Below the pieces are notes generated by a model. That model had not been told where the DNA came from and did no database searches. It was given only the letters and a program-made list of their open reading frames with translations. A program made the position numbers and the translations under genes. A DNA stretch of 64,000 nucleotides. Source: Dactylosporangium roseum. GTDB lineage: Bacteria; Actinomycetota; Actinomycetes; Mycobacteriales; Micromonosporaceae. The DNA is taken from contig NZ_CP073721.1 in assembly GCF_025264685.1 (NCBI RefSeq), forward strand, positions 8,077,501 through 8,141,500. Direction: 5' to 3'. This document shows, piece by piece, positions 27,244 to 35,615 of the stretch (within the stretch, counting starts at the first letter, position 1; each line of letters starts with the position of its first letter).

Positions 27244-27272
27244 GGGCCGTCCCCCGTGGCCGGGGACGGCCC
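27244..27272. terminator. Hairpin between convergent corA and the 210-residue protein gene
   Basis: Perfect 11-bp GC-rich arms (27244-27254 and 27262-27272, GGGCCGTCCCC) with a 7-base loop, between two convergent stop codons. No clear T-tract in either direction. Likely a shared terminator or transcript 3' end. Confidence 0.7.
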
Positions 27273-27291
27273 GCCTACGCGATCGATCGTG

Positions 27292-27924
27292 CTAAGAACG
27301 ACTGTTCTTCGACGCCGTCTGCGGCATCGAGGGCTTGTCGTGCTCACCGCCGCCGGACGTGCCGGTGCCGGTGCTCTTGCTACCGATCAGGTCGGAGGCG
27401 CGGTCCTTCGCCGCCTCACCCATCGTCTTGGCCTTTTCGACGCCGGCGTCCATCGTGGACTTCGCCGATTCGAGCATCGCGCCGGTGTCGCCGGTCGTGC
27501 GAGTCGAGCCGTACTCGTCCCAGGCCTGCTGGTTGCGCCGGCGCCGCAGCATGGCGGACGCCATGCCCACTGCCGCACCGGCGACCAGGAGGCCACCCAG
27601 CGTCATCGGCCAGCGCCGTGTGCGGCCCTGGTTCCCCATCATCCTGGTTTTCCCCTTGCGCCCCATCTTCTCGGCCTTCTTGCCGGCCTGGCGGGAACGG
27701 TCGCGGGCGATCACGAGCACCGCGTCCATCCCACCCATCGCCGCGCCCTGTGCCTTGCGCAGACCCGGCTTGACCGCCTGACGGGCGGACTCGACGCGTG
27801 GCGCCAAGGCGCCCGAAGCGCCATCGGCGGCATGCGCCGCGGCCATCCGCAGGTGATCGAAGCTTTCCCCGAGCTCTTCCCGCATGAGCCGGCTGTGCGT
27901 CTTCACCCGACGACGTCGAAACAC
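27292..27924 (-). CDS. Conserved hypothetical membrane-anchored protein
   Basis: The 210-residue protein is basic and alanine-rich, with one hydrophobic helix in the middle (about residues 105-125, TLGGLLVAGAAVGMASAML) followed by an Arg cluster (RRRRN) and a C-terminal half of heptad-like Ala/Lys/Glu sequence (DTGAMLESAKSTMDAGVEKA). It resembles YtxH-like or DUF5324-like actinobacterial proteins of unknown function. GTG 27924 has GGGAGG 8 bases upstream, so I prefer it over longer frames. Convergent with corA. A possible stress or envelope role is only a guess. Confidence 0.65.
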   Translation of the reverse strand: MFRRRRVKTHSRLMREELGESFDHLRMAAAHAADGASGALAPRVESARQAVKPGLRKAQGAAMGGMDAVLVIARDRSRQAGKKAEKMGRKGKTRMMGNQGRTRRWPMTLGGLLVAGAAVGMASAMLRRRRNQQAWDEYGSTRTTGDTGAMLESAKSTMDAGVEKAKTMGEAAKDRASDLIGSKSTGTGTSGGGEHDKPSMPQTASKNSRS

Positions 27925-28110
27925 TTGCTCCACCTCCCGTGGCCGCGAAACCGTCCAACCCCCGGTTACCCCATTCCGACCGGGGAGAACCTCACGGACG
28001 TCACCGCTGCTGGTCATCGTGCACCGAACGGGCGGCCCGCACACCCGGATCCGGCAGAATGCCCGTCAGATACGGTGATGACGGAATGTCACCAATGAAA
28101 GGGAGAACTG

Positions 28111-28656
28111 GTGGCCGAGCAACTGTTCGCGACGCTGCACACCAACGCCGGTCCTATCCGGCTTGAGCTGTTCCCCAACCACGCGCCGAAGACGGTGCGC
28201 AACTTCGTGGAGCTCGCCGAGGGCAGCAAGGAATACACCGACCCGCGCACCGGCCAGCCGGGCTCGGGCCCGTACTACAACGGCGTCATCTTCCACCGCG
28301 TGATCGACGGCTTCATGATCCAGGGCGGCGACCCGACCGGCTCCGGCCGGGGCGGCCCCGGTTACACCTTCAACGACGAGATCCACCCGGAGCTGCACTT
28401 CAACCGGCCGTACCTGCTGGCGATGGCCAACGCGGGCACCGACCGCTTCACCGGCGGCGGGACCAACGGCTCGCAGTTCTTCGTCACGGTGGGCCCGACC
28501 CCCCACCTCAACGGCAAGCACACGATCTTCGGCGAGGTCGCCGACGACGACTCCCGCAAGGTCGTCGACCAGATCGCCGGCACGCAGACCGGCCCGGGTG
28601 ACCGCCCGCGGCAGGACATCGTGATCGAGCGGGTGGAGATCGAGCGGGTCGCGTGA
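28111..28656 (+). CDS. Cyclophilin-type peptidyl-prolyl isomerase
   Basis: The 181-residue enzyme is a single cyclophilin domain: APKTVRNFVELAEG (27-40), the catalytic-Arg motif FHRVIDGFMIQGGDP, then NDEIHPELHFNRPYLLAMANAG, NGSQFFVTVGPTPHLNG and HTIFGEVADD. It accelerates proline isomerisation in the cytoplasm; no signal peptide is present. GTG 28111 follows GGGAG by 6 bases. The rhomboid protease starts 35 bp downstream on the same strand, an arrangement also seen in other actinobacteria. Confidence 0.95.
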   Translation: MAEQLFATLHTNAGPIRLELFPNHAPKTVRNFVELAEGSKEYTDPRTGQPGSGPYYNGVIFHRVIDGFMIQGGDPTGSGRGGPGYTFNDEIHPELHFNRPYLLAMANAGTDRFTGGGTNGSQFFVTVGPTPHLNGKHTIFGEVADDDSRKVVDQIAGTQTGPGDRPRQDIVIERVEIERVA

Positions 28657-28691
28657 AGGGCTAGCCCGGAAGGGCTAGCTAACCTTGGTGC

Positions 28692-29603
28692 ATGACTCAG
28701 CCGCCGGCGAACGTGGTCCCCGTCTGCTATCGGCACCCCGACAAAGAGACGTATGTCCGGTGCAACCGCTGTGACCGGCCGATCTGCCCGAACTGCATGA
28801 ACGAGGCGTCGGTCGGCTTCCAGTGCCCGGAGTGCGTCCGCGACGGTGCCAGGTCGCAGCACCCTGCCAGGACCACGTTCGGCGGTGGATCTTCGGGCAC
28901 TCAGGGCACGGTCACCATCACGCTGATCGTGCTCAATGTGATGGCGTTCCTGGCCACCATCGTCAGCGCCGGCACGGGTGCGGTGGCCGGCGGCGGCTGG
29001 GGCGGCCTGCTCAGCGGCATCACCCCGCTGCATCAGCACTTCGGCGAGCTGGGCTACGCGTCCTACGCCCCCGGCGGCGCGCCGCACGGCATCGCGGCCG
29101 GGGAGTACTACCGTCTGCTCACCGCGATGTTCCTGCACTTCGGCGTCCTGCATCTGGCGCTGAACATGTGGGGGGTGTGGGTCGTCGGCCGGCCGCTGGA
29201 AGCGGCTCTGGGCCGCGGCCGGTTCCTCGCGCTCTACCTCATCGCCGGACTGGGCGGCGGGGTCGCCGCCTACCTGTTCAGCGCGCCGAACACGATCACG
29301 GCCGGCGCCTCCGGGGCGCTCTTCGGCCTCTTCGGCGCGCTGGTCGTGGTCCTGCGCCGGCTGCGCCTGAGCATCGCCGGTGTGCTGCCGGTGCTGGTGC
29401 TCAACCTGGTGATCACCTTCTCCTTCTCGCAGATCTCAGTCGGTGGACACATCGGCGGCCTGATCACCGGCGCGCTCGCCGCCATCGGGCTGGCCTACGC
29501 GCCACAGAAGCACCGCACGCTCGTCCAGACCCTGACGATCGCGGTGCTGGCGCTCGTCCTGGTCGTGGCGGCCGTCTGGCGAACGGCAAGTCTGGTGGGC
29601 TAG
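28692..29603 (+). CDS. Rhomboid intramembrane protease with N-terminal zinc-ribbon-like module
   Basis: Residues 12-48 form a Cys-rich module with C-H-C-C-C-C-C-C spacing (CYRHPDK, CNRCDRPICPNC, CPEC), as in B-box-type rhomboids. Six to seven transmembrane helices follow. Catalytic Ser207 lies in GASGALFG and His253 in GGHIGGL, with conserved HxxxN at His154/Asn158. It should cleave membrane proteins inside the bilayer. The metal module may recognise substrate or sense metal or redox state. No strong ribosome site is seen, and coupling to the cyclophilin gene 35 bp upstream is plausible. Confidence 0.9.
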   Translation: MTQPPANVVPVCYRHPDKETYVRCNRCDRPICPNCMNEASVGFQCPECVRDGARSQHPARTTFGGGSSGTQGTVTITLIVLNVMAFLATIVSAGTGAVAGGGWGGLLSGITPLHQHFGELGYASYAPGGAPHGIAAGEYYRLLTAMFLHFGVLHLALNMWGVWVVGRPLEAALGRGRFLALYLIAGLGGGVAAYLFSAPNTITAGASGALFGLFGALVVVLRRLRLSIAGVLPVLVLNLVITFSFSQISVGGHIGGLITGALAAIGLAYAPQKHRTLVQTLTIAVLALVLVVAAVWRTASLVG

Positions 29604-29710
29604 TGTCGCCGCCCCCGACCTGATCCCAACGGCCTCTTCTCAACCCCGATCAGGCCGACAATTCGGGCGCGATCCTCGGAGGTGTCGCCGCCGGGGTGCG
29701 TCGGCCGGCG

Positions 29711-29822
29711 CGCGCTGCGGCGCGATCCGCCGCCAGGCCGCTCGATCCCACAGATCATGGGAAAGACATGGCTGCCCCGACAGCCACATCTTTCCCATGA
29801 TCTGGAGTCGCCCGGCCGGACC
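29711..29822. repeat. Palindromic repeat family B, copy 1, in a 526-bp gene-free gap
   Basis: A 14-bp perfect stem (29752-29765/29790-29803, AGATCATGGGAAAG) continues inward as a further imperfect stem capped by CTGCCCCGACAG. About 40 bp to the left (29711-29740) and the AGTCGCCCGGC block to the right are also shared with copy 2 at 42958-43066, in the same orientation. The gap 29604-30129 lies between the convergent rhomboid and TetR genes. Apart from this element I see no gene, RNA or promoter in it. Confidence 0.8.
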
Positions 29823-30129
29823 GCGCCATCCCGGGTCCAGCGGCGATCATGAGCGACAGACACCCACCCGCACGACCGTGCGTCACCATCCCGTAGCGCA
29901 ACGCGGGGATTGACAGACGACGGCGCGGCTCGACGTCGCGGCCTTGGCGCTGGCGCCCGTTCCATGTTCCTCATCGAGCCGGCGGTCACCTCGGGTGCCG
30001 CGCGGCGGTGCTCCCGGAAGGGGATGTGACCTCGAACCACTCACCCCTTGTGCCGACTGGCGGCCCGCCGACCGCGCGGACAGGGCCGGGGTACGCGCAC
30101 AATCCCTGTCGGCCCGCTTGGCCGGTCCG

Positions 30130-30762
30130 TCAGCGGGACGGACCCTCTTGGGCGCGCCAGATCCTGCCCCGCAGCAGGGACTCGGCGCCGACCCAGACGA
30201 AGTTCATCATCCGCGTCGCGGTGTGGTCCGGGTCCTCCTCCTCGTGGTCGGCCAGCCAGTCGGCCAGGGACTCGGCGGCGCCGACGTAGGCGTAGGCCAT
30301 CGCCGTGAAGTCGCCCGGGCGGGCGGGGACCGCGGCCGCGGCGCAGGCGCTCTCCAGCAGCCCGGCGACGACCTCGACGATCCGCGCCCGCATGCCGGCC
30401 AACTCGCCGGTGAACTGCGGCTCGCTGCGCGCCTGGCGGTACAGGACCCGCCAACCGTCGCGGTGGGCACCGACGAAGGCGAAGAAGGCTCGCAGGCCGT
30501 TCCACAACTGCTCGTCGGGGCGGGCGGTGGGCCGTACACCCGCTGCCACCGCCTCCATCAGGCGGGTCGCCTCCCGCCGCAGGCAGGCGACGAAGAGCTC
30601 GTCCTTGGTCCCGAGGTAGGCGTAGACCATCGGCTTGGAGATGCCGGCGACCTCCGCGATCTCGTCCATCGAGGCCGTGTGGAAGCCGCGGCGGGCGAAG
30701 ACCTTGACCGCAGCGTCGAGCATCTGCTGCTCGCGGACCACGCGCGGAAGCCGTTTCAGCAT
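30130..30762 (-). CDS. TetR-family transcriptional regulator
   Basis: The 210-residue regulator has a TetR HTH at residues 10-55 (QQMLDAAVKVFARRGFHTASMDEIAEVAGISKPMVYAYLGTKDELF) and a ligand/dimer domain with a conserved Trp/Arg-rich middle (DGWRVLYRQARSEPQF). It is divergent from the SCP2 protein, with a perfect palindrome between them that is almost certainly its operator, so autoregulation and control of the lipid genes are likely. The acyl-CoA dehydrogenase and ligase just beyond suggest an acyl-CoA or sterol-like ligand. That is inference from context. Confidence 0.92.
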   Translation of the reverse strand: MLKRLPRVVREQQMLDAAVKVFARRGFHTASMDEIAEVAGISKPMVYAYLGTKDELFVACLRREATRLMEAVAAGVRPTARPDEQLWNGLRAFFAFVGAHRDGWRVLYRQARSEPQFTGELAGMRARIVEVVAGLLESACAAAAVPARPGDFTAMAYAYVGAAESLADWLADHEEEDPDHTATRMMNFVWVGAESLLRGRIWRAQEGPSR

Positions 30763-30771
30763 CTTGCCACC

Positions 30772-30809
30772 TTACCTACTCGTGCGTAATGTTACGCACG
30801 AGTAGGTAA
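30772..30809. promoter_or_regulatory. Double TetR operator in the divergent promoter region
   Basis: Perfect 18-bp arms (30772-30789 and 30792-30809) separated by TG. Each arm is itself a pseudo-palindrome of the form TTACnnACnnGTnnGTAA, so the site looks like two abutting TetR-dimer sites in mirror arrangement. It lies 9 bp before the TetR start codon and 21 bp before the SCP2 start, so binding would block both promoters. Confidence 0.88.
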
Positions 30810-30830
30810 ATATCAACGGAGGCCATCGCC

Positions 30831-31286
30831 ATGACCGACCTTGACGCCCTCGGCGACTTCACCAACGTCGACCCGACGCAGTTCGCGCAGCTCGTGAAGA
30901 ACGCGCCGGACTCGCAGCTCGCCGACATCATGAAGAGCGACCAGCGCGGCAAGATCCTCGACACGATCTTCTCCCGCTTCCCGGGGCTGTTCCGTCCCGA
31001 CCGTGCCGGCTCGACCAACGCGGTGATCCACTGGACCATCACCGAGCGGCCCGACGGCGGCGTCGACACCTACGAGCTGGTCATCGCCAACGGCACCTGC
31101 ACCCTGTCGCCGAGTCCCGACCAGGACCCGAAGCTCGCGATCACGGTCGGTCCCGTCGATTTCCTCAAGGTCGTCTCCGGCGCCGGCAACCCCATGATGA
31201 TGTTCATGACCGGCAAGCTCAAGGCCAAGGGTGACCTGGGCCTGGCGGCCAACATCGCCAACCTGTTCGACATCCCGAAGCCCTGA
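30831..31286 (+). CDS. SCP2 sterol/lipid-binding-domain protein
   Basis: The 151-residue protein has an SCP2-like fold from about residue 30: ILDTIFSRFPGLFRPDRAG, VIHWTITERPDGGVDTYELVIANGTC, and KLAITVGPVDFLKVVSGAGNPMMMFMTGKLKAKGD, where the last segment is the family signature. Such proteins bind fatty acyl chains or sterols in the cytoplasm. ATG 30831 has GGAGG 8 bases upstream. It is the first gene controlled by the divergent operator. The downstream acyl-CoA dehydrogenase and ligase fit a lipid-degradation or uptake role, but the family-A repeat at 31295 may separate transcripts. Confidence 0.85.
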   Translation: MTDLDALGDFTNVDPTQFAQLVKNAPDSQLADIMKSDQRGKILDTIFSRFPGLFRPDRAGSTNAVIHWTITERPDGGVDTYELVIANGTCTLSPSPDQDPKLAITVGPVDFLKVVSGAGNPMMMFMTGKLKAKGDLGLAANIANLFDIPKP

Positions 31287-31294
31287 GCCCCAGC

Positions 31295-31374
31295 GCGTTG
31301 ATCTTGCAGTTGTGGTGCCTGACAAACCCGGACAACAACGGAGCGTCGCGGCACCACGACTGCAAGATCAACGC
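31295..31374. repeat. Palindromic repeat family A, copy 2 (inverted relative to copy 1)
   Basis: 25-bp arms with one mismatch (31295-31319/31350-31374) flank a 30-bp spacer that contains the reverse complement of the copy-1 spacer half (GACAAACCCGGACAA). It begins 9 bp after the SCP2 stop and ends 23 bp before the acyl-CoA dehydrogenase start. Confidence 0.85.
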
Positions 31375-31397
31375 GGGGAGAGAGGAAGGAGGGGCGC

Positions 31398-32612
31398 ATG
31401 CCGGAGTTCTCGCTCGACCTGAACGAGGAGCAGCGGGACCTTCGTGACTGGGTGCGCGGCTTCGCCAGCGACGTCGTTCGACCGGCCGCCGCGGAGTGGG
31501 ACACCCGCGAGGAGACACCCTGGCCGATCATCCAGGAGGCGGCCAAGATCGGAGTCTACGGGTTCGAGTTCCTGGCCAACTGCTGGGCCGACCCGTCCGG
31601 GCTGTCACTGTGCCTGGCCAACGAGGAGCTGTTCTGGGGTGACGCCGGGATCGGCATGGCGATCTTCGGCACCAGCCTCGCCGTGGCCTCGATCTACGCG
31701 TCCGGGACGCCCGACCAGATGCTCGAGTGGGTGCCGCAGTGCTTCGGCGACGCGGCCGACCCGAAGGTCGCCGCGTTCTGCACGACCGAGCCCGAGGCCG
31801 GCTCCGACGTCGGCTCCATGAAGACCCGGGCACGGTACGACGAGGCCACCGACGAGTGGGTGCTCAACGGGCAGAAGGCCTACGCGACCAACGGCGGGAT
31901 CGCCGATGTCCATGTCGTCACCGCGAGCGTCGACCCCGAACTCGGCTCCCGGGGACAGGCCGCCTTTGTCGTGCCACCCGGCACGCCCGGGCTCAACGGC
32001 TCGAAGAAGCTCAAGAAGCTGGGCCTGCGCGCCTCACACACGGCCGACGTCTTCCTCGACGACGTGCGGGTGCCGGGCCGCTGCCTGCTCGGCGGCAAGG
32101 ACGTCCTCGACGCCCGCCTCGCCAAGGCCCGCGAAGGACGCAAGGCGCAGGGCCAGGCGGCGATGCGCACGTTCGAGCTGTCCCGTCCCGCGGTCGGCGC
32201 ACAGGCGCTCGGGGTGGCCCGCGCCGCGTACGAGTACGCGCTGGACTACGCGAAGCGCCGCGTCCAGTTCGGCCGGCCGATCATCGAGAACCAGGCCGTC
32301 GCGTTCGCGCTCGCGGACATGCGGACGGAGATCGACGCCGCTCGCCTGCTGGTCTGGCGGGCCGCCTGGATGGGCCGCAACAACCGCCGGTTCGAGGCCG
32401 GCGAGGGCTCGATGAGCAAGCTCAAGGCCGGCGAGGTCGCCGTGGCCGTCACCGAGAAGGCCGTGCAGATCCTGGGTGGCGCGGGCTTCCTGCGTGAACA
32501 CCCGGTCGAGCGGTGGTACCGGGACGCGAAGATCTACACGATCTTCGAGGGCACCAGCGAGATCCAGCGGCTGGTGGTGTCGCGGGCCATCTCAGGCATC
32601 TACGTTCGGTAG
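31398..32612 (+). CDS. Acyl-CoA dehydrogenase
   Basis: The 404-residue flavoenzyme has the usual three domains: an N-terminal helical domain, a middle beta domain with TEPEAGSDVGSMKTRA and YATNGGIADVHVV, and a C-terminal helical domain with YAKRRVQFGRPIIENQAVAFALADM and the catalytic-Glu segment YTIFEGTSEIQRLVVSRAI. It introduces the alpha-beta double bond into an acyl-CoA, passing electrons to ETF. ATG 31398 has GGAGGGG 4 bases upstream. The next gene starts 5 bp after the stop. Chain length preference is not visible. Confidence 0.93.
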   Translation: MPEFSLDLNEEQRDLRDWVRGFASDVVRPAAAEWDTREETPWPIIQEAAKIGVYGFEFLANCWADPSGLSLCLANEELFWGDAGIGMAIFGTSLAVASIYASGTPDQMLEWVPQCFGDAADPKVAAFCTTEPEAGSDVGSMKTRARYDEATDEWVLNGQKAYATNGGIADVHVVTASVDPELGSRGQAAFVVPPGTPGLNGSKKLKKLGLRASHTADVFLDDVRVPGRCLLGGKDVLDARLAKAREGRKAQGQAAMRTFELSRPAVGAQALGVARAAYEYALDYAKRRVQFGRPIIENQAVAFALADMRTEIDAARLLVWRAAWMGRNNRRFEAGEGSMSKLKAGEVAVAVTEKAVQILGGAGFLREHPVERWYRDAKIYTIFEGTSEIQRLVVSRAISGIYVR

Positions 32613-32616
32613 GGAC

Positions 32617-34170
32617 ATGACCGCGAAGAAGACATTCGTCTTGCGCACCCTTGCCCGCCGCAGGGTGCTCGCACCCGGCCGCCCCACCCGCGTCGTGCGG
32701 CAGCTCAACGCGCTGCGCAGGTGGGGCTTCGGCCTGTTCGGGGAGATGCGGTCCGCCGCCGCCCGCTCCCCGGAGCACGTCGCCGTCGTCGACGAGCGCC
32801 GCGCCGTCACCTACGGCGAGCTCGACGTGCGGGTCCGCCGCCTGGCCAACGCGCTGCGCGCCGAGCACGGCGTGGGCCCCGGCTCCCGGGTCGGGCTGCT
32901 CTGCGACAACTCGGCATACTTCGTCGAGAGCATGATGGCCGTCATCGCACTCGGCGCGCAGGCGGTGCTCGTCAACACCAGCCTGGGCAACGCGCAGCTC
33001 GAGACCGTCGCCCACGACCAGGGCCTGACGCTGCTGCTGCACGACGAGTCGCTGCTCGGCCTGCTCGCCGCGATGCCGCCGCACCTGCCCCGAGTGGCCG
33101 TCGAGCGGATCGACGGCCTCATCCGGCGTTCCCCGTCGGCCGAGCTGGAACCGTCGTCCAGCCCCGGCTCCGTCGTCGTGCTCACGTCGGGTACCACCGG
33201 AGCCCCCAAGGGCGCCAGACGGAGAAATCCCACCGGTCTCGGCCCCCTGGCCTCCGTGGTGTCGCGGATCCCCCTCAACGCCGGCGAGCGCATGTTCGTC
33301 GCGGCGCCGCTGTTCCACACCTGGGGCCTCGCCGCGCTGCAGCTCTGCCTGGCCCTGCGCGGCACCATCGTCGTCGCCCGCCGGTTCACCCCGCCGTCCG
33401 CCGTGCACGCCGTGCGCGCACACGGCTGCACGTCGCTGTTCGCGGTGCCGGTGATGCTGCAGCGGCTGCTGGAGGCGCCGGGGAAGATGCCCTCGCTGCG
33501 CGTCGTGGCGGTGTCCGGCTCGGCACTTACCGGTCCTCTCGCCACGCGGTTCATGGAGGTGTACGGCGATGTGCTCTACAACCTCTACGGCTCGACGGAG
33601 GCGTCGTGGGCGTCGATCGCCACCCCCGGCGAGCTGCGCTCCTCGCCCGGGACGGCGGGCCGCCCGCCCCACGGGACGCGCGTGGCGATCCTCGACGAGG
33701 CCGGCCGGCCGCTCCCGACGGGCGTGATCGGACGCATCTTCGTCGGCAACGACATGCTCTTCGAGGGGTACACCAACGGCACCGGCCGCGAGTCGCGCGG
33801 CAGCCTGCTGGCGACCGGCGACCTGGGGCACGTGTCCGCCGACGGCCTGCTCTTCGTCGACGGCCGCGAGGACGACATGGTGATCTCCGGAGGCGAGAAC
33901 GTGTATCCCGCGGCGGTCGAGGACGTCATCGCCGAGCTGCCGCAGGTCCGTGAGGTCGCGGTGGCCGGCGTGCCGGACGAGGAGTTCGGCCAGCGGCTGG
34001 CCGCCTGGATCGCGCTGCACGAGGGCGATTGGGTGGAGCCGGACGCGGTCCGCGAATATGTGCGGCACCGCCTGGCCAGGTTCTCCGTGCCCCGCGACAT
34101 CCACTTCGTGCCCGCCCTGCCCCGCAACGCCACCGGCAAGATCGTGCGCCGCCAGCTTTTTCCCAGGTAG
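32617..34170 (+). CDS. Long-chain fatty-acid/acyl-CoA ligase (AMP-binding)
   Basis: The 517-residue adenylate-forming enzyme has the phosphate-binding loop TSGTTGAPKG (190-199), LYGSTEASWASI, TGDLGHV and the C-terminal catalytic Lys508 in NATGKIVRRQ. It activates an acid to acyl-AMP and then acyl-CoA. The first 45 residues are basic and resemble the N-terminus of FadD2/FadD12-like actinobacterial ligases. ATG 32617 lies just after the dehydrogenase stop with AGGGA upstream, so the two are co-expressed. Likely substrate is a long-chain or branched acid feeding the neighbouring dehydrogenase. Confidence 0.9.
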   Translation: MTAKKTFVLRTLARRRVLAPGRPTRVVRQLNALRRWGFGLFGEMRSAAARSPEHVAVVDERRAVTYGELDVRVRRLANALRAEHGVGPGSRVGLLCDNSAYFVESMMAVIALGAQAVLVNTSLGNAQLETVAHDQGLTLLLHDESLLGLLAAMPPHLPRVAVERIDGLIRRSPSAELEPSSSPGSVVVLTSGTTGAPKGARRRNPTGLGPLASVVSRIPLNAGERMFVAAPLFHTWGLAALQLCLALRGTIVVARRFTPPSAVHAVRAHGCTSLFAVPVMLQRLLEAPGKMPSLRVVAVSGSALTGPLATRFMEVYGDVLYNLYGSTEASWASIATPGELRSSPGTAGRPPHGTRVAILDEAGRPLPTGVIGRIFVGNDMLFEGYTNGTGRESRGSLLATGDLGHVSADGLLFVDGREDDMVISGGENVYPAAVEDVIAELPQVREVAVAGVPDEEFGQRLAAWIALHEGDWVEPDAVREYVRHRLARFSVPRDIHFVPALPRNATGKIVRRQLFPR

Positions 34171-34229
34171 CCCCGCTACCCTGGTTCGGTGGACGGGAGT
34201 AGTACCGGGCCGCTCCTGCGGCGGCACCG

Positions 34230-35513
34230 ATGAGTTCAACCTGGGTCGAGCTGGCGCTCGTCATTGTGCTTACGCTGCTCAACGCGGCGTTTTCCGGCAG
34301 TGAGATGGCACTGATCTCGCTACGGGAGGGTCAGCTCCGACGGCTCGAGCGGCAGGGCAAGGCCGGCCGCACGCTCGTCCGGCTGGCCCGTGACCCCAAC
34401 CGCTTCCTGGCAACCATCCAGATCGGCATCACCCTGGCCGGGTTCCTGGCCTCGGCGACGGCCGCGGTGTCGCTCTCGGCGCCGCTCGCGCCGCTGCTGA
34501 GCTTCCTCGACGGCGCCGCCGCGCCGGTCGCCATCGTGATCGTCACGCTGCTGCTGACATTCCTCACGCTGGTCATCGGTGAGCTGGCACCCAAGCGGAT
34601 CGCGATGCAGCGCGCCGAGGGATGGGCGCTCGTCGTGGCCCGCCCGCTCTACGTGCTGTCCGCCCTGCTGCGGCCGGTCAACTGGGTACTCGGCAAGGCG
34701 AGCGACCTCGTCGTGCGCATGGCCGGCGCCGACCCCGACGTCCGCCAGGACGAGATCAGCCCGGAGGAGCTGCGCGACCTGGTCGCCACGCAGCGCACCT
34801 TCACCCGGCAGCAGCGCTCGATCATCTCGGGCGCCGTGGAGATCGCCGGACGGACCCTGCGCGAGGTGCTGGTGCCCCGGCCGGCGGTGTTCAGCCTGAG
34901 CGCCGACATGTCGGCCGCGCAGGCCGCCGCGTCGCTGGCCGGCACCGGTCACTCGCGGGCGCCCGTGGTGCACAACGGCGACCTCGACAGCGCGATCGGC
35001 ATCGTGCATTGGGCCGATCTGATCACCGCCGACGGCATGGTGCGCAGCGTCATGCGGCCGGCGCTGCTGCTGCCCGAGTCGCTGCCGGTCGCGCAGGCGA
35101 TCCAGCGGTTCAAGAGCGAGCGGCAGCAGCTCGCCCTGGTCGTCGACGAGCGCGGCGCCATCGACGGCATCGTCACTCTGGAGGACCTCATCGAGGAGGT
35201 CGTCGGCGAGATCTACGACGAGACCGACTCCGACATCCAGCAGGTCCAGCGGCGCGCCGACGGCAGCATGCTGCTGCCCGGCACCTTCCCGATCCACGAC
35301 CTGCCCGACATCGGCATCGAGAACGACCACCTGCCCGGCACCGGCTACACCACGGTGGCCGGCCTGGTCCTGGCCCAGTTGGGTCACCTGCCGACGGCTC
35401 CCGGGGAGACGGTGACGGTGGAGCCGTGGACGTTCACGGTGTCCCAGATCCGCGGTCGTGCGATCACCGCCGTGACGGTCCGGCAGGACGCCCACGCGGC
35501 CGCTCACGGATAG
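34230..35513 (+). CDS. CNNM/HlyC-CorC family membrane protein
   Basis: The 427-residue protein has a DUF21 membrane domain (residues 1-190, with FSGSEMALISL and GELAPKRIAMQRAE), a CBS pair (about 205-325, with LVPRPAVFSL and GIVTLEDLIEEVVGEIYDE) and a C-terminal CorC_HlyC domain (345-420, ending in a strand-rich QIRGRAITAVTV). Members export or sense Mg2+ and similar ions. ATG 34230 matches the family N-terminus. It is followed by a strong hairpin at 35566. The link to CorA at 26 kb is only functional analogy. Confidence 0.9.
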   Translation: MSSTWVELALVIVLTLLNAAFSGSEMALISLREGQLRRLERQGKAGRTLVRLARDPNRFLATIQIGITLAGFLASATAAVSLSAPLAPLLSFLDGAAAPVAIVIVTLLLTFLTLVIGELAPKRIAMQRAEGWALVVARPLYVLSALLRPVNWVLGKASDLVVRMAGADPDVRQDEISPEELRDLVATQRTFTRQQRSIISGAVEIAGRTLREVLVPRPAVFSLSADMSAAQAAASLAGTGHSRAPVVHNGDLDSAIGIVHWADLITADGMVRSVMRPALLLPESLPVAQAIQRFKSERQQLALVVDERGAIDGIVTLEDLIEEVVGEIYDETDSDIQQVQRRADGSMLLPGTFPIHDLPDIGIENDHLPGTGYTTVAGLVLAQLGHLPTAPGETVTVEPWTFTVSQIRGRAITAVTVRQDAHAAAHG

Positions 35514-35565
35514 GCCGTCAGCACGGCAGGAACGCGGTGCGCCGCGGGCGGTCGGCGAGCAAAAA

Positions 35566-35598
35566 CAACGGCGGCACCGGATTCCGGTGCCGCCGTTG
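35566..35598 (-). terminator. Rho-independent terminator of the purA-purD transcript
   Basis: Perfect 15-bp arms (35566-35580/35584-35598, CAACGGCGGCACCGG) with an ATT loop. On the minus strand the stem is followed by TTTTT. It lies 17 bp past the micro-gene stop and also 53 bp after the convergent plus-strand gene, which it could terminate less efficiently. Confidence 0.88.
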
Positions 35599-35615
35599 CG
35601 CGAGTCGCGGATCGG

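Noticed and set aside
29600..30040. 146-codon minus-strand frame in the gap before the TetR gene
   Set aside because: Runs through the family-B palindrome, has Arg/Ser/Gly-rich composition and no homology or ribosome site.
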